Notes: a model not told the origin generated them from the letters alone. A DNA stretch of 9,019 bases from an uncultured beta proteobacterium (GCA_903933395.1 CAIZKA010000039.1:1-9019); one strand, 5' to 3'; positions 1 through 7,146 are shown, counted from the first letter of the stretch. Translations and numbers: made by a program.

Positions 1-222
1 GACTTCAAGGACGTGCCGATCATCGAACTGCTGGTCAAGGTCGGCGACATGGTCAAAGCGGAAGATTCGCTGATGACCCTGGAATCGGACAAGGCGACGA
101 TGGATATCCCTTGTCCGGTTTCCGGCGTGATCGCCGAGCTGAAGGTCAAGGTCGGCGACAAGGTTGCCGAAGGCGTGGTGTTGGCGCTGGTAACAGTCGG
201 CGCTGGTGCTACGGCGAGCGCA
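1..222 (+). repeat. Lipoyl-domain coding repeat, copy in aceF
   Basis: These 74 codons match those of lpdA at 1924-2145. By eye, 60 of 74 residues are identical, with no gaps, and long stretches also match at DNA level. The copy marks a shared origin of the two lipoyl domains, by duplication or gene conversion. The aceF copy is probably incomplete because the window begins inside it. Confidence 0.85.
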
Positions 223-1314
223 GTCACTGCGCCGGCAGCACCTCCCGCCGCCGCGCCCGCAACGCCCGCGCCCGCACCCGCGGCTCCGGCTGCCGCGGCA
301 GGTGGCTCCGCCGTCGATTTCCGTCCGGACGCCGCCGAACCGGTTACCGCGCCACCCCGCGTCGCCATGCCGACCCCGGCCCAGCGCCTGCAGGGCGGGG
401 CGTCCCATGCCAGCCCCTCAGTGCGCCGCTTTGCGCGCGAACTCGGCGTCGATGTAGCCAAGGTAACGGGCAGCGGGCCGAAGGGCCGCATCCTGCAGGG
501 CGACGTCCAGGCCTACGTCAAGGGCGTGCTCAGCGCGCCGCCACCTGCGCCGGCCGCTGCCGCCTCGTCGGGCGGCGGGCTTGATCTGTTGCCCTGGCCG
601 AAGATCGATTTCTCCAAGTTCGGCGCCATCGACGTCCAGCCGCTGTCGCGCATCAAGAAGATTTCCGGCGCCAACCTGTCGCGCAACTGGGTCATGATCC
701 CGGCCGTCACCTATCACGAGGACGCCGACATCACCGACCTCGAAGCCTTCCGCGTCCAGATCAACAAGGAGAACGAAAAGGCCGGCGGTGCCAAGCTGAC
801 CATGCTCGCCTTCCTGATCAAGGCCTGCGTCAAGGCGATGCAAAAATATCCCGAGTTCAATTCCTCGATCGATGGCGACAATCTGGTGATGAAGAAGTAT
901 TTCAACATCGGCTTCGCTGCCGACACGCCCAACGGCCTGATGGTGCCGGTGATCAAGAATGCCGAGAGCAAGGGCGTCTTCGAACTGGCGAAGGAAAGCG
1001 GCGACCTGGCCAAGCAGGCGCGCGACGGCAAGCTGAAGCCCGCCGACATGCAGGGCGCCTGCTTCACCATTTCCAGCCTCGGCGGCATCGGCGGCACCTA
1101 CTTCGCGCCCATCGTCAATGCGCCGGAAGTGGCGATCCTCGGCGTGAACAAGTCGGCCATGAAGCCGGTGTGGGACGGCAAAGCTTTCGTGCCGCGCCTG
1201 ACCCTGCCGCTGTCGCTCACCGCAGATCACCGCGTCATCGACGGCGCCCTGGCGACGCGCTTCAATGTCTATCTGGCGCAGCTGCTTGCGGACATGCGGA
1301 GAAGCATGTTGTGA
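1..1314 (+). CDS. aceF: Pyruvate dehydrogenase E2, dihydrolipoyllysine acetyltransferase (5' end outside window)
   Basis: This is the E2 core of the pyruvate dehydrogenase complex, which transfers acetyl from lipoamide to CoA in the cytoplasm. The open frame is already running at base 1, so the true start is upstream. By alignment with the lipoyl domain of the E3 gene in this window, about 13 codons would be missing if there is only one lipoyl domain. In window codon numbers, the lipoyl domain covers 1-68 with the lipoylated lysine in ESDKATMD at K31. An Ala/Pro-rich linker follows at about 69-134, then a peripheral subunit-binding domain at about 135-177 (VRRFARELGV, GPKGRI). The acetyltransferase domain runs from about 197 to 437, with the catalytic HRVIDG motif (H410, D414). 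The lipoyl domain has Cys rather than the usual Ser after MDIP. The stop overlaps the GTG start of the next gene. Paralogous oxoglutarate or branched-chain E2 is less likely because a lipoyl-fused E3 follows. Confidence 0.95.
   Translation, partial: DFKDVPIIELLVKVGDMVKAEDSLMTLESDKATMDIPCPVSGVIAELKVKVGDKVAEGVVLALVTVGAGATASAVTAPAAPPAAAPATPAPAPAAPAAAAGGSAVDFRPDAAEPVTAPPRVAMPTPAQRLQGGASHASPSVRRFARELGVDVAKVTGSGPKGRILQGDVQAYVKGVLSAPPPAPAAAASSGGGLDLLPWPKIDFSKFGAIDVQPLSRIKKISGANLSRNWVMIPAVTYHEDADITDLEAFRVQINKENEKAGGAKLTMLAFLIKACVKAMQKYPEFNSSIDGDNLVMKKYFNIGFAADTPNGLMVPVIKNAESKGVFELAKESGDLAKQARDGKLKPADMQGACFTISSLGGIGGTYFAPIVNAPEVAILGVNKSAMKPVWDGKAFVPRLTLPLSLTADHRVIDGALATRFNVYLAQLLADMRRSML
1298..1304 (+). 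promoter_or_regulatory. Ribosome binding site that fixes the GTG start of the proteasome-like gene
   Basis: GGAGAAG lies 6 bases before GTG at 1311, inside the last codons of aceF. It supports a GTG start that places threonine directly after the initiator Met, as the enzyme family requires. A start about 140 bases further upstream would add a low-complexity Arg-rich extension that merely reads aceF in another frame. Confidence 0.75.
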
Positions 1315-1892
1315 CCACGCTCACCGTGGTCAAGAAGGGGGATGCCGTGGCGATTGCCGCCGACGGCCTCACCACCTTCGGCGACACGCGCCTGTCCAGA
1401 AACTACAAGGGCGAGCACGACAAGATCCTCGACATCGCCGGATCGAAGATCGGCATCTGCGGCTCCTCGGCGCATCATCTGGTGCTGCTCTCCGCCTTCT
1501 CGAAGCTCGAGGATGTGAAGCTGGGTTCGCGCATGGAGGTGTATGAAAGCTTTCGCCGCCTGCATCCGGTGCTCAAGGAGCACGCCTTCCTCAATACCAA
1601 GGAAGACGAGGACGATCCCTACGAGAGTTCCCAGATCACGGCGCTGATCGCAAACAACACGGGTATCTACGGCGTGTATTCCTATCGCGAGGTGTTCGAG
1701 TTCGACCGCTTCTGGGGTGCCGGTTCGGGGCGCAACTTCGCGCTCGGTGCGATGCATGCGCTATATGACGGTGACCTGTCGGCCGCCGAAATTGCACGGG
1801 CCGGCGTTGCCGCCGGCATCGAATTCGATACGTCATCCGGGCCGCCGATCGTGGTCCATGAGTTCAAACTGGAAGGAAAGCCAAATGAGTGA
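1311..1892 (+). CDS. BPH-type proteasome homologue (N-terminal-threonine hydrolase, HslV/20S beta superfamily)
   Basis: This 193-codon protein has the fold signature of proteasome beta subunits. Counting Thr after Met as residue 1, it starts TTLTVV with the nucleophile Thr1. It then has Asp17 in AADG, a lysine at 37 that probably matches proteasomal Lys33 (four extra residues lie between), Ser138 in GAGSG, and Asp172-x-x-Ser175-Gly176 matching Asp166/Ser169. No propeptide is needed because removal of Met exposes Thr1, as in HslV. It is longer than HslV (about 175 residues) and shorter than Anbu (about 240), and it fits the family named beta-proteobacterial proteasome homologue, known as double rings of seven. 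Residues 97-101 form an acidic stretch (EDEDD). The gene overlaps aceF by 4 bases and lpdA by 8, so it is very probably co-translated with them. No hslU-like ATPase is visible nearby. Its substrate is unknown. The superfamily is certain; the BPH assignment is strong but made by eye. Confidence 0.88.
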   Translation: MTTLTVVKKGDAVAIAADGLTTFGDTRLSRNYKGEHDKILDIAGSKIGICGSSAHHLVLLSAFSKLEDVKLGSRMEVYESFRRLHPVLKEHAFLNTKEDEDDPYESSQITALIANNTGIYGVYSYREVFEFDRFWGAGSGRNFALGAMHALYDGDLSAAEIARAGVAAGIEFDTSSGPPIVVHEFKLEGKPNE

Positions 1893-3684
1893 CGTCGTTG
1901 AAGTGAAAGTTCCCGACATCGGCGACTTCAAGGATGTGCCGGTCATCGAGGTTCTGGTCAAGGTCGGCGATACGGTGAAAGCCGAGGATTCGCTGATCAC
2001 CCTGGAATCCGACAAGGCCACCATGGATGTGCCCTCGCCGGTATCCGGTGTGGTGACGGAGCTGAAGATCAAGGTGGGCGACAAGGTGGCGGAAGGCACG
2101 CTGGTGGCGCTGGTGAAAGTTGGCGCCGGCGCTACGGCGGCTGCACCGGCTCCGGCAGCGCCGGCACCTGTTGCGGCTCCCGCCGCACCTGCGGTTTCGG
2201 CAGCGGCACAGGTCGCCGGCAGCGCGGCCGGCAAATTCGCCGGCAAGGTCGACATCGAATGCGAAATGCTGGTGCTCGGCGCCGGCCCCGGCGGCTATTC
2301 GGCCGCTTTCCGCGCCGCCGACCTCGGCATGAAGACGGTCATCGTCGAACGCTACGCGACGCTCGGCGGCGTCTGTCTCAACGTCGGCTGCATTCCTTCC
2401 AAGGCGCTGCTGCATGTCGCCGCGGTGATGGAAGAGGCAGAACATGCGACCGACCTCGGCGTCAGTTTCGCCGCGCCCAAGGTCGATATCGACAAGCTGC
2501 GCGCACACAAGGAAAAGGTGGTCGGCAAGCTGACGGGTGGTCTCGCCGGTATGGCCAAGGCGCGCAAGGTCGACACCGTGCGCGGTTACGGCCACTTCCT
2601 CGACGCCAACCATCTCGAAGTCGAGGCCATGACCGGCAGCGCCCAGGAGAAGACCGGTGAGAAGAAGGTCATCCGCTTCCAGAAATGCATCATCGCCGCG
2701 GGTTCCGCGGCGTTCCACCTGCCTTTCATCCCGAAAGACCCGCGCATCGTCGATTCCACCGGCGCGCTGGAACTGCGCTTCGTGCCCAAGCGCATGCTGG
2801 TCATCGGCGGCGGCATCATCGGCCTCGAAATGGCCACGGTGTATTCGACGCTGGGTTCCAAGGTCGACGTGGTCGAGATGCTCGACGGCCTGATGCAGGG
2901 GCCGGACCGCGACCTGGTCAAGGTCTGGGAGAAACAGAATGCCAAGCGCTTCGACAAGGTGATGCTGAAGACCAGGACGGTTGCTGTCGATGCCAAACCG
3001 GACGGCCTCTGGGTCAAGTTCGAAGGCGAACAGGCCCCGGCGGAAGTCCAGCGCTACGACATGATCCTTCAATCGGCGGGACGCGCGCCGAACGGGAAGA
3101 AGATCGGCGCCGAGAAGGCCGGCGTCGCGGTCAATGAACGCGGCTTCATTCCGGTCGACAACCAGATGCGCACCGGCGTGCCGCACATCTTCGCCATCGG
3201 CGACATCGTCGGCCAGCCCATGCTGGCGCACAAGGCGGTGCATGAGGCGCATGTTGCGGCCGAGGTGGCGGCGGGGCAGAAGACTTACTTCGACGCGACG
3301 GTGATTCCCGGCGTCGCCTACACCCATCCTGAAGTGGCCTGGGTCGGCGTCGGCGAGGACGAGGCGAAGAAGGCGGGACGCAAGGTCAGCGTCGCCAAAT
3401 TTCCATGGGCGGCTTCGGGCCGGGCGATTGCCAACGGTGCGGACTACGGCTTCACCAAGCTGGTGTTCGACGAGGAAACCCATCGCGTGATCGGCGGCAG
3501 CATCGTCGGCCCCAATGCCGGCGACATGATCGGCGAAGTTGCGCTGGCCATCGAAATGGGTGCCGATGCAGTGGATATCGGCAAGACCATCCACCCGCAT
3601 CCGACGCTGGGCGAAACCATAGGCATGGCCGCCGAGGTGGCACATGGTTCCTGCACCGACCTGCCGCCGATGCGCAAGAAGTGA
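1885..3684 (+). CDS. lpdA: Dihydrolipoamide dehydrogenase (E3) with N-terminal lipoyl domain
   Basis: E3 re-oxidises dihydrolipoamide of the pyruvate dehydrogenase complex with NAD+. From ATG at 1885 the protein has 599 residues, against about 475 for plain E3, because a lipoyl domain is fused in front. Residues 1-80 are the lipoyl domain (K44 in ESDKATMD) and 81-118 an Ala/Pro linker. The flavoprotein follows, with FAD-binding GAGPGG at 132-137, the redox pair C164 and C169 in GGVCLNVGC, NAD-binding GGGIIGLE at 308-315, the second FAD motif AIGD at 437-440, and the catalytic pair H572/E577 in HPTLGE at the dimer interface. Lipoyl-E3 fusions are known in betaproteobacteria and Neisseria. An AAGGA sequence (1873-1877) lies 7 bases before the ATG. 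The start overlaps the proteasome-like gene by 8 bases. All catalytic residues look intact. Confidence 0.97.
   Translation: MSDVVEVKVPDIGDFKDVPVIEVLVKVGDTVKAEDSLITLESDKATMDVPSPVSGVVTELKIKVGDKVAEGTLVALVKVGAGATAAAPAPAAPAPVAAPAAPAVSAAAQVAGSAAGKFAGKVDIECEMLVLGAGPGGYSAAFRAADLGMKTVIVERYATLGGVCLNVGCIPSKALLHVAAVMEEAEHATDLGVSFAAPKVDIDKLRAHKEKVVGKLTGGLAGMAKARKVDTVRGYGHFLDANHLEVEAMTGSAQEKTGEKKVIRFQKCIIAAGSAAFHLPFIPKDPRIVDSTGALELRFVPKRMLVIGGGIIGLEMATVYSTLGSKVDVVEMLDGLMQGPDRDLVKVWEKQNAKRFDKVMLKTRTVAVDAKPDGLWVKFEGEQAPAEVQRYDMILQSAGRAPNGKKIGAEKAGVAVNERGFIPVDNQMRTGVPHIFAIGDIVGQPMLAHKAVHEAHVAAEVAAGQKTYFDATVIPGVAYTHPEVAWVGVGEDEAKKAGRKVSVAKFPWAASGRAIANGADYGFTKLVFDEETHRVIGGSIVGPNAGDMIGEVALAIEMGADAVDIGKTIHPHPTLGETIGMAAEVAHGSCTDLPPMRKK
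1924..2145 (+). repeat. Lipoyl-domain coding repeat, copy in lpdA
   Basis: This is the second copy of the 74-codon lipoyl segment found at 1-222, with about 81% amino acid identity counted by eye. Most differences are conservative (I/V, L/V). The repeats are direct and lie about 1.9 kb apart, flanking the proteasome-like gene. Recombination between them would delete most of aceF and that gene. Confidence 0.85.
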
Positions 3685-3713
3685 GCTGATCATGGGGTAG
3701 ACTGCCCGATACT

Positions 3714-5399
3714 GTGTTCAAGAAACTGATCTCACGGTTCCAGGAAAAAAGGCAGACGTCGGACCATCCTCTGGCTTCGGACGCGGGCCTGAATGCGCTG
3801 ATGGGCGACATTCCGCAGTCGGACCCCGCGCGCCTGCTGTTCGACATCGATGAATGGCTGGCCGGCATGGAGGCTACGGTCGAGGAGATCGGCCCCACGC
3901 TCGCCCTGCGCGCACTGGCCCGCCTGGACCAGTTTTCCCGTCCCGCTGCGCAGCAACTGCTGTGGCGCTACCTGTCCGTCGGCGAGCGCGAATACATGGC
4001 CGATTCGGCCTGGTCGGCACTGGATACCCACGCGGGTCATTTGTTCCGCTGCTACCGCTTGTTCCTGAAATCACGGCAGGAGTTCAAGACAGACGACGAC
4101 AAAGTTCGCATGGCCCGCTGTGCCGCGCGTACCTTGATGGCCTGGGCATTGCGCAAGAAGCTGCAGCGCTTTCGCTATCGCACGCCGAGTGCCGAATTGT
4201 GGCAGGAAGCCCACGAACTGCTGCAGGTGCTGAATCGGATGGGGTTGCTGAAGACCCGGGTTGCACCCTACAGAAATGAACCGCAGTCGACACCGCTGGG
4301 TGAGTACCTGATCGGGCTCTATCTCGAATTCGCTCCCTTCGGCAACGTGGTACCCCAGGAACTGGAATTCGTCGAGAGTTTTCTGCGTTCCTGCGGTGAT
4401 CTCGACCTGACGTCGCAGCCGACGGAATTGAGCACCGAGTGCATCGACCTCGGCGCGGCAATGGGTCCGCAGCGGCTGAAACAGGGCGACCCGGGCGGAG
4501 GCAGCATGCGCTATTGCGCGGTACGCAAGCTGCGCACTGCCGTGATGAGGCTTGCCGCGCAAGTGAAGAAGCCCCACGATGCGCCAGAGTGGGTGGCACA
4601 TGTGCCGGCCAGCCCTGAGCAGATCGAAAACGCTGTCCTGATCCTGATGACCCACTGGGCGCAAGTGCCGCCGCATCGCAGTAGTGATCGCGTCACCCAG
4701 CAGGGCGAAGTGCGGGTGATGCTTGGTTTCGGCCTCGCCCGGCGGATGATTGCGGCTGCCCATTTTGCGCGCATGGGCCGCTCCTTCGAGTACGAGGGCG
4801 AGGATGTCTCGCGCATGTTCGATGAGAACCGGTTTGGTACCGTGGCGCCTGAGGATGCGGGGGCCGCGGCTAAGCTGGAGGTTCCGGCAGCTACGGCAAT
4901 CGATATTCTGCGCAAGCTCGAAACCAGTGGCGATCAGGCCCAGATGGAAACCTGGAAGCAGGTGGACTACAGCGCAACGGGTATCGGGCTTGTCGTGCCG
5001 GCTGTGTTGCCGCGCCACCGCATCGGCGGTCTGATCTGTCTGCGCGAAGCCGATGGTGTCGATTGGCGCCTTGGGATTATCCGCCGCATCGGTCGCGATG
5101 CGGCGAATCGGCCGAGCATCGGCCTCGAAACCCTGCCCTGGCCCTCGATCTGCGCTCTGGGCAAACCTGCGGGCGAAGGAAACGTCTGGACCAAGGTCGC
5201 GGATGGCGGCGGTCACGGCTGGCTGGATGCAATAATCATCAGCCTGGATGACCTCGAACTGGTTCTGCCTGCCGGAACCTGTATTCCCGGACTGGAAGTC
5301 GACCTGCGCAGCGAGTTCGGACGCTGGCGCGTGCGGCTCGAATCACTGCTCGACCACGGTCCGGACTATGATCGCATCGAATTCACACGTATTTCCTGA
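3714..5399 (+). CDS. Conserved hypothetical protein with PilZ-like sequence signals
   Basis: I do not recognise this 561-residue protein as a named family. It has no signal peptide or membrane segment and looks cytoplasmic. Residues 1-300 are rich in helix-like sequence with many Leu, Arg and Trp (for example LWRYLSVGEREY at 83-94 and LWQEAHELL at 162-170). RSSDR at 322-326 followed by a strand-like EVRVMLGF, and later DYSATG at 418-423, resemble the RxxxR and D/NxSxxG signatures of PilZ domains, which bind cyclic di-GMP. Here they are separated by about 90 residues instead of the usual 20-30. The C-terminal part (430-561) is rich in beta-like segments. The start is GTG, with an in-frame stop at 3687 just upstream, no convincing ribosome binding site, and M30 as an alternative. 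The gene lies 29 bases after lpdA and 8 bases before rpiA. A c-di-GMP role is only an inference. Confidence 0.8.
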   Translation: MFKKLISRFQEKRQTSDHPLASDAGLNALMGDIPQSDPARLLFDIDEWLAGMEATVEEIGPTLALRALARLDQFSRPAAQQLLWRYLSVGEREYMADSAWSALDTHAGHLFRCYRLFLKSRQEFKTDDDKVRMARCAARTLMAWALRKKLQRFRYRTPSAELWQEAHELLQVLNRMGLLKTRVAPYRNEPQSTPLGEYLIGLYLEFAPFGNVVPQELEFVESFLRSCGDLDLTSQPTELSTECIDLGAAMGPQRLKQGDPGGGSMRYCAVRKLRTAVMRLAAQVKKPHDAPEWVAHVPASPEQIENAVLILMTHWAQVPPHRSSDRVTQQGEVRVMLGFGLARRMIAAAHFARMGRSFEYEGEDVSRMFDENRFGTVAPEDAGAAAKLEVPAATAIDILRKLETSGDQAQMETWKQVDYSATGIGLVVPAVLPRHRIGGLICLREADGVDWRLGIIRRIGRDAANRPSIGLETLPWPSICALGKPAGEGNVWTKVADGGGHGWLDAIIISLDDLELVLPAGTCIPGLEVDLRSEFGRWRVRLESLLDHGPDYDRIEFTRIS

Positions 5400-5407
5400 A
5401 GGCTCCC

Positions 5408-6079
5408 ATGACACAAGACGAACTAAAGCTGGCGGTCGCGCGCGCGGCCCGGGACTATGTTGCCGACCGGCTGCCGGTGGGCGCGATACTCGGAGTCGGC
5501 ACCGGCTCCACGGCGAATTTCTTCATCGACGAGATCGCGGCGATCAAGGATCGCCTCGGCGGCACCGTGGCAAGTTCCGAGGCCACGGCGAAGCGGCTGG
5601 CCGGCCACGGCATCCGCGTCCTCGACCTCAATGACGTCGATGCCATAGGCATCTACGTCGATGGCGCCGACGAGATCGATCACGGCATGGCGATGGTCAA
5701 GGGTGGCGGCGGGGCGCTGACAAGGGAGAAAATTGTCGCGGCCGTGGCGGATACCTTCGTCTGCATCTGCGATGCGTCGAAGCGTGTAGACGTCATGGGC
5801 AGGTTTCCGCTGCCGGTTGAAGTGATCCCTATGGCGAGCGCCTATGTCGCCCGCGAGCTGGCCAAACTCGGCGGCACGCCCAGGGTGCGCGAGGGGATGA
5901 TCACCGACAACGGCAACCTGATCCTCGACGTGCATGGCCTGTCAATCACGGACCCGGTCGGCCTGGAAACGCGGATCAACCAGATCGTCGGCGTCGTTAC
6001 CAACGGCCTGTTTGCCGGGCGTGGCGCCGACGTGCTGCTGCTGGCGACCGCCGGTGGCGTGAAGACTTACACGCGTTGA
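5408..6079 (+). CDS. rpiA: Ribose-5-phosphate isomerase A
   Basis: RpiA interconverts ribose 5-phosphate and ribulose 5-phosphate in the non-oxidative pentose phosphate pathway, in the cytoplasm. The 223 residues match the family's usual length of about 220. Visible motifs are the phosphate-binding GVGTGST at 29-35, the catalytic DGADEID at 85-91 (the counterparts of E. coli Asp81 and Asp84 are D85 and D88), KGGGGAL starting at K98 (E. coli Lys94), and TREK with E107 (E. coli catalytic Glu103). The C-terminus has the expected TNGLFAGR and GGVKTYTR. A GAAGG sequence overlapping the upstream stop sits 5 bases before the ATG, so translation may be coupled to the preceding gene. The spacing of 8 bases suggests a shared transcript with it. 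Confidence 0.97.
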   Translation: MTQDELKLAVARAARDYVADRLPVGAILGVGTGSTANFFIDEIAAIKDRLGGTVASSEATAKRLAGHGIRVLDLNDVDAIGIYVDGADEIDHGMAMVKGGGGALTREKIVAAVADTFVCICDASKRVDVMGRFPLPVEVIPMASAYVARELAKLGGTPRVREGMITDNGNLILDVHGLSITDPVGLETRINQIVGVVTNGLFAGRGADVLLLATAGGVKTYTR

Positions 6080-6103
6080 AATAAATCCTTCACATGCCGG
6101 CGC

Positions 6104-6109
6104 TATAGT
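6104..6109 (+). promoter_or_regulatory. Possible -10 element of a phoU promoter
   Basis: TATAGT fits the sigma-70 -10 consensus at five of six positions and stands out in a high-GC gap of 57 bases between rpiA and phoU. No good -35 lies at 16-18 bases; the nearest TTGAAA (6076-6081) is 22 bases away. I see no convincing Pho box. The call rests on the -10 alone. Confidence 0.35.
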
Positions 6110-6136
6110 GACGGCTTTGCTAAAACGGGTGGCCGC

Positions 6137-6853
6137 ATGAATCAGGAACACATCGTCAAACAGTTCGACGCCGATCTCGAAGGCTTGCGCACGCGCGTAC
6201 TGGCGATGGGCGGCCTGGTCGAACAGCAGGTGATTCGTGCGATGGATGGCCTGGAGTCAGGCGATATCGCCCTCATCGAGCAAGTGATCGCGACCGATCG
6301 AATGGTCAATCGCCATGAAGTCGAACTCGATGAAGCCTGCAATCACGTCATCGCCAAGCGGCAACCGGCAGCAGTCGATTTGCGCATGATCATGACCGTG
6401 GTCAAGACCATCACCGACCTAGAGCGCATCGGCGACGAAGCCAAGAAGATAGCGAAAATGGCGCGCGCCATACATGGCGGCGACATTCGCGTGGTGCCCA
6501 CTGTCGACCTGCGCGCGCCGGCCGATATTGCCGTCGCCATGCTGCGCAAGGCGCTGGATGCCTTTGCCCGCCTCGATGTAAATGCCTCGGCCGAGGTCGT
6601 GCGTCAGGATCGCGAGGTGGATGCGGGTTTCAAGGCCGCGATGCGCCAGCTCATCACTTACATGATGGAAGATCCGCGCACCATTTCAAGCTCGCTCGAT
6701 CTCCTGTTCGTCGCACGCTCGATCGAACGCGTCGGCGATCACGCCAAGAACATCTCGGAATACGTCGTCTATCTGGTCAAGGGGCGCGACGTGCGCCACA
6801 TCGGGCTGGAGGCGATGGAAAAGGAAGTTGCCCGCCAGCTCGGGAATATCTGA
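6137..6853 (+). CDS. phoU: Phosphate signalling protein PhoU
   Basis: PhoU links the Pst phosphate transporter to the PhoR/PhoB two-component system and represses the Pho regulon when phosphate is plentiful. The 238 residues match the usual length and form two PhoU repeats of three-helix bundles. Each repeat carries the metal-binding signature, visible as DLERIGD (94-100) and SIERVGD (195-201). The start at ATG 6137 gives MNQEHIVKQFD, typical of the family, with a modest GGGTGG ribosome binding site 4 bases before it. No pst or phoBR gene is visible beside it: rpiA lies upstream and yggX converges on it with an 8-base gap. It may therefore be transcribed separately from pst, though what lies beyond the window is unknown. 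Confidence 0.96.
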   Translation: MNQEHIVKQFDADLEGLRTRVLAMGGLVEQQVIRAMDGLESGDIALIEQVIATDRMVNRHEVELDEACNHVIAKRQPAAVDLRMIMTVVKTITDLERIGDEAKKIAKMARAIHGGDIRVVPTVDLRAPADIAVAMLRKALDAFARLDVNASAEVVRQDREVDAGFKAAMRQLITYMMEDPRTISSSLDLLFVARSIERVGDHAKNISEYVVYLVKGRDVRHIGLEAMEKEVARQLGNI

Positions 6854-6861
6854 CCGGCGCT

Positions 6862-7134
6862 TTACGCGCTTGGCGGGACGTAGCCGCCGACCTGATCCGC
6901 ACCGTCGCCGAAGAAGTGCTTCTGCACCTGTTCGGCCAGATACTTCCGGTGCTGGGGGTCGGCAAGGCTCAGCCGGTTCTCGTTGATGATCATGGTCTGC
7001 AGCTTGATCCACTGCTGCCAGGCTTCCTTGGAAACGTTCTCCCAGAGTTTCTTGCCCATTTCGCCGGGCATGGGAGGCAGATCGAGGCCTTCGGCCTCGC
7101 GTCCGAGCTTGATGCAATTGACCATGCGTGCCAC
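6862..7134 (-). CDS. yggX: Probable Fe(2+)-trafficking protein YggX
   Basis: YggX is a small cytoplasmic protein linked in enteric bacteria to protection of Fe-S clusters and iron handling under oxidative stress. From GTG at 7134 the protein has 90 residues (family about 90). It starts ARMVNCIKLGREAEGL after Met, with the conserved cysteine at position 7, followed by PGEMGKKLWENVSKEAW, a tryptophan-rich central part and the C-terminal HFFGDG. An in-frame TTG at 7149 would add five residues, but the ribosome binding site favours the GTG, and the shorter form matches the family's usual MARMV start. It ends 8 bases from phoU on the opposite strand, and the only visible upstream control region is the 88-base gap before it. 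Confidence 0.94.
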   Translation of the reverse strand: MARMVNCIKLGREAEGLDLPPMPGEMGKKLWENVSKEAWQQWIKLQTMIINENRLSLADPQHRKYLAEQVQKHFFGDGADQVGGYVPPSA

Positions 7135-7140
7135 GGTGTT

Positions 7141-7146
7141 TCCTTT
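7141..7146 (-). promoter_or_regulatory. Ribosome binding site that fixes the GTG start of yggX
   Basis: On the minus strand AAAGGA lies 6 bases before GTG at 7134. Starting at the upstream TTG (7149) would place this sequence inside the coding region and leave no Shine-Dalgarno match in front. This decides for the GTG start. Confidence 0.75.

Noticed and set aside
418..1230. Minus-strand open frame (270 codons) antisense to aceF
   Set aside because: It lies wholly within the E2 catalytic region and has no recognisable motif.
1170..1310. Upstream extension of the proteasome-like gene
   Set aside because: The extra 47 residues are Arg/Ala-rich and read aceF out of frame. They would bury the Thr1 nucleophile, and a good ribosome binding site serves the GTG at 1311.
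1717..1884. Upstream extension of lpdA by 56 codons
   Set aside because: It would read the BPH gene out of frame. The ATG at 1885 has a good ribosome binding site and begins MSDVVEVKVPDIGD, a normal lipoyl-domain start.
1311..1892. Classical hslV (ClpQ) of the HslUV protease
   Set aside because: The protein is longer, its loops differ (four extra residues before the lysine, an acidic stretch near 100), and no hslU follows. BPH fits better.
1864..3693. Long minus-strand open frame (609 codons) antisense to lpdA
   Set aside because: It is an artefact of high-GC codon usage opposite a clear gene. The protein is His/Arg/Asp-rich without any family motif, while lpdA has complete catalytic motifs.
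4071..5216. Minus-strand open frame (381 codons) antisense to the hypothetical gene
   Set aside because: The composition is that of a shadow frame. The + strand frame has the better start and end context, fits tightly between lpdA and rpiA, and shows protein-like composition.
6855..6868. GCGC-TTTAC-GCGC as a terminator between phoU and yggX
   Set aside because: The stem is only 4 bases, built from a self-complementary tetramer, and no T-run follows on either strand.
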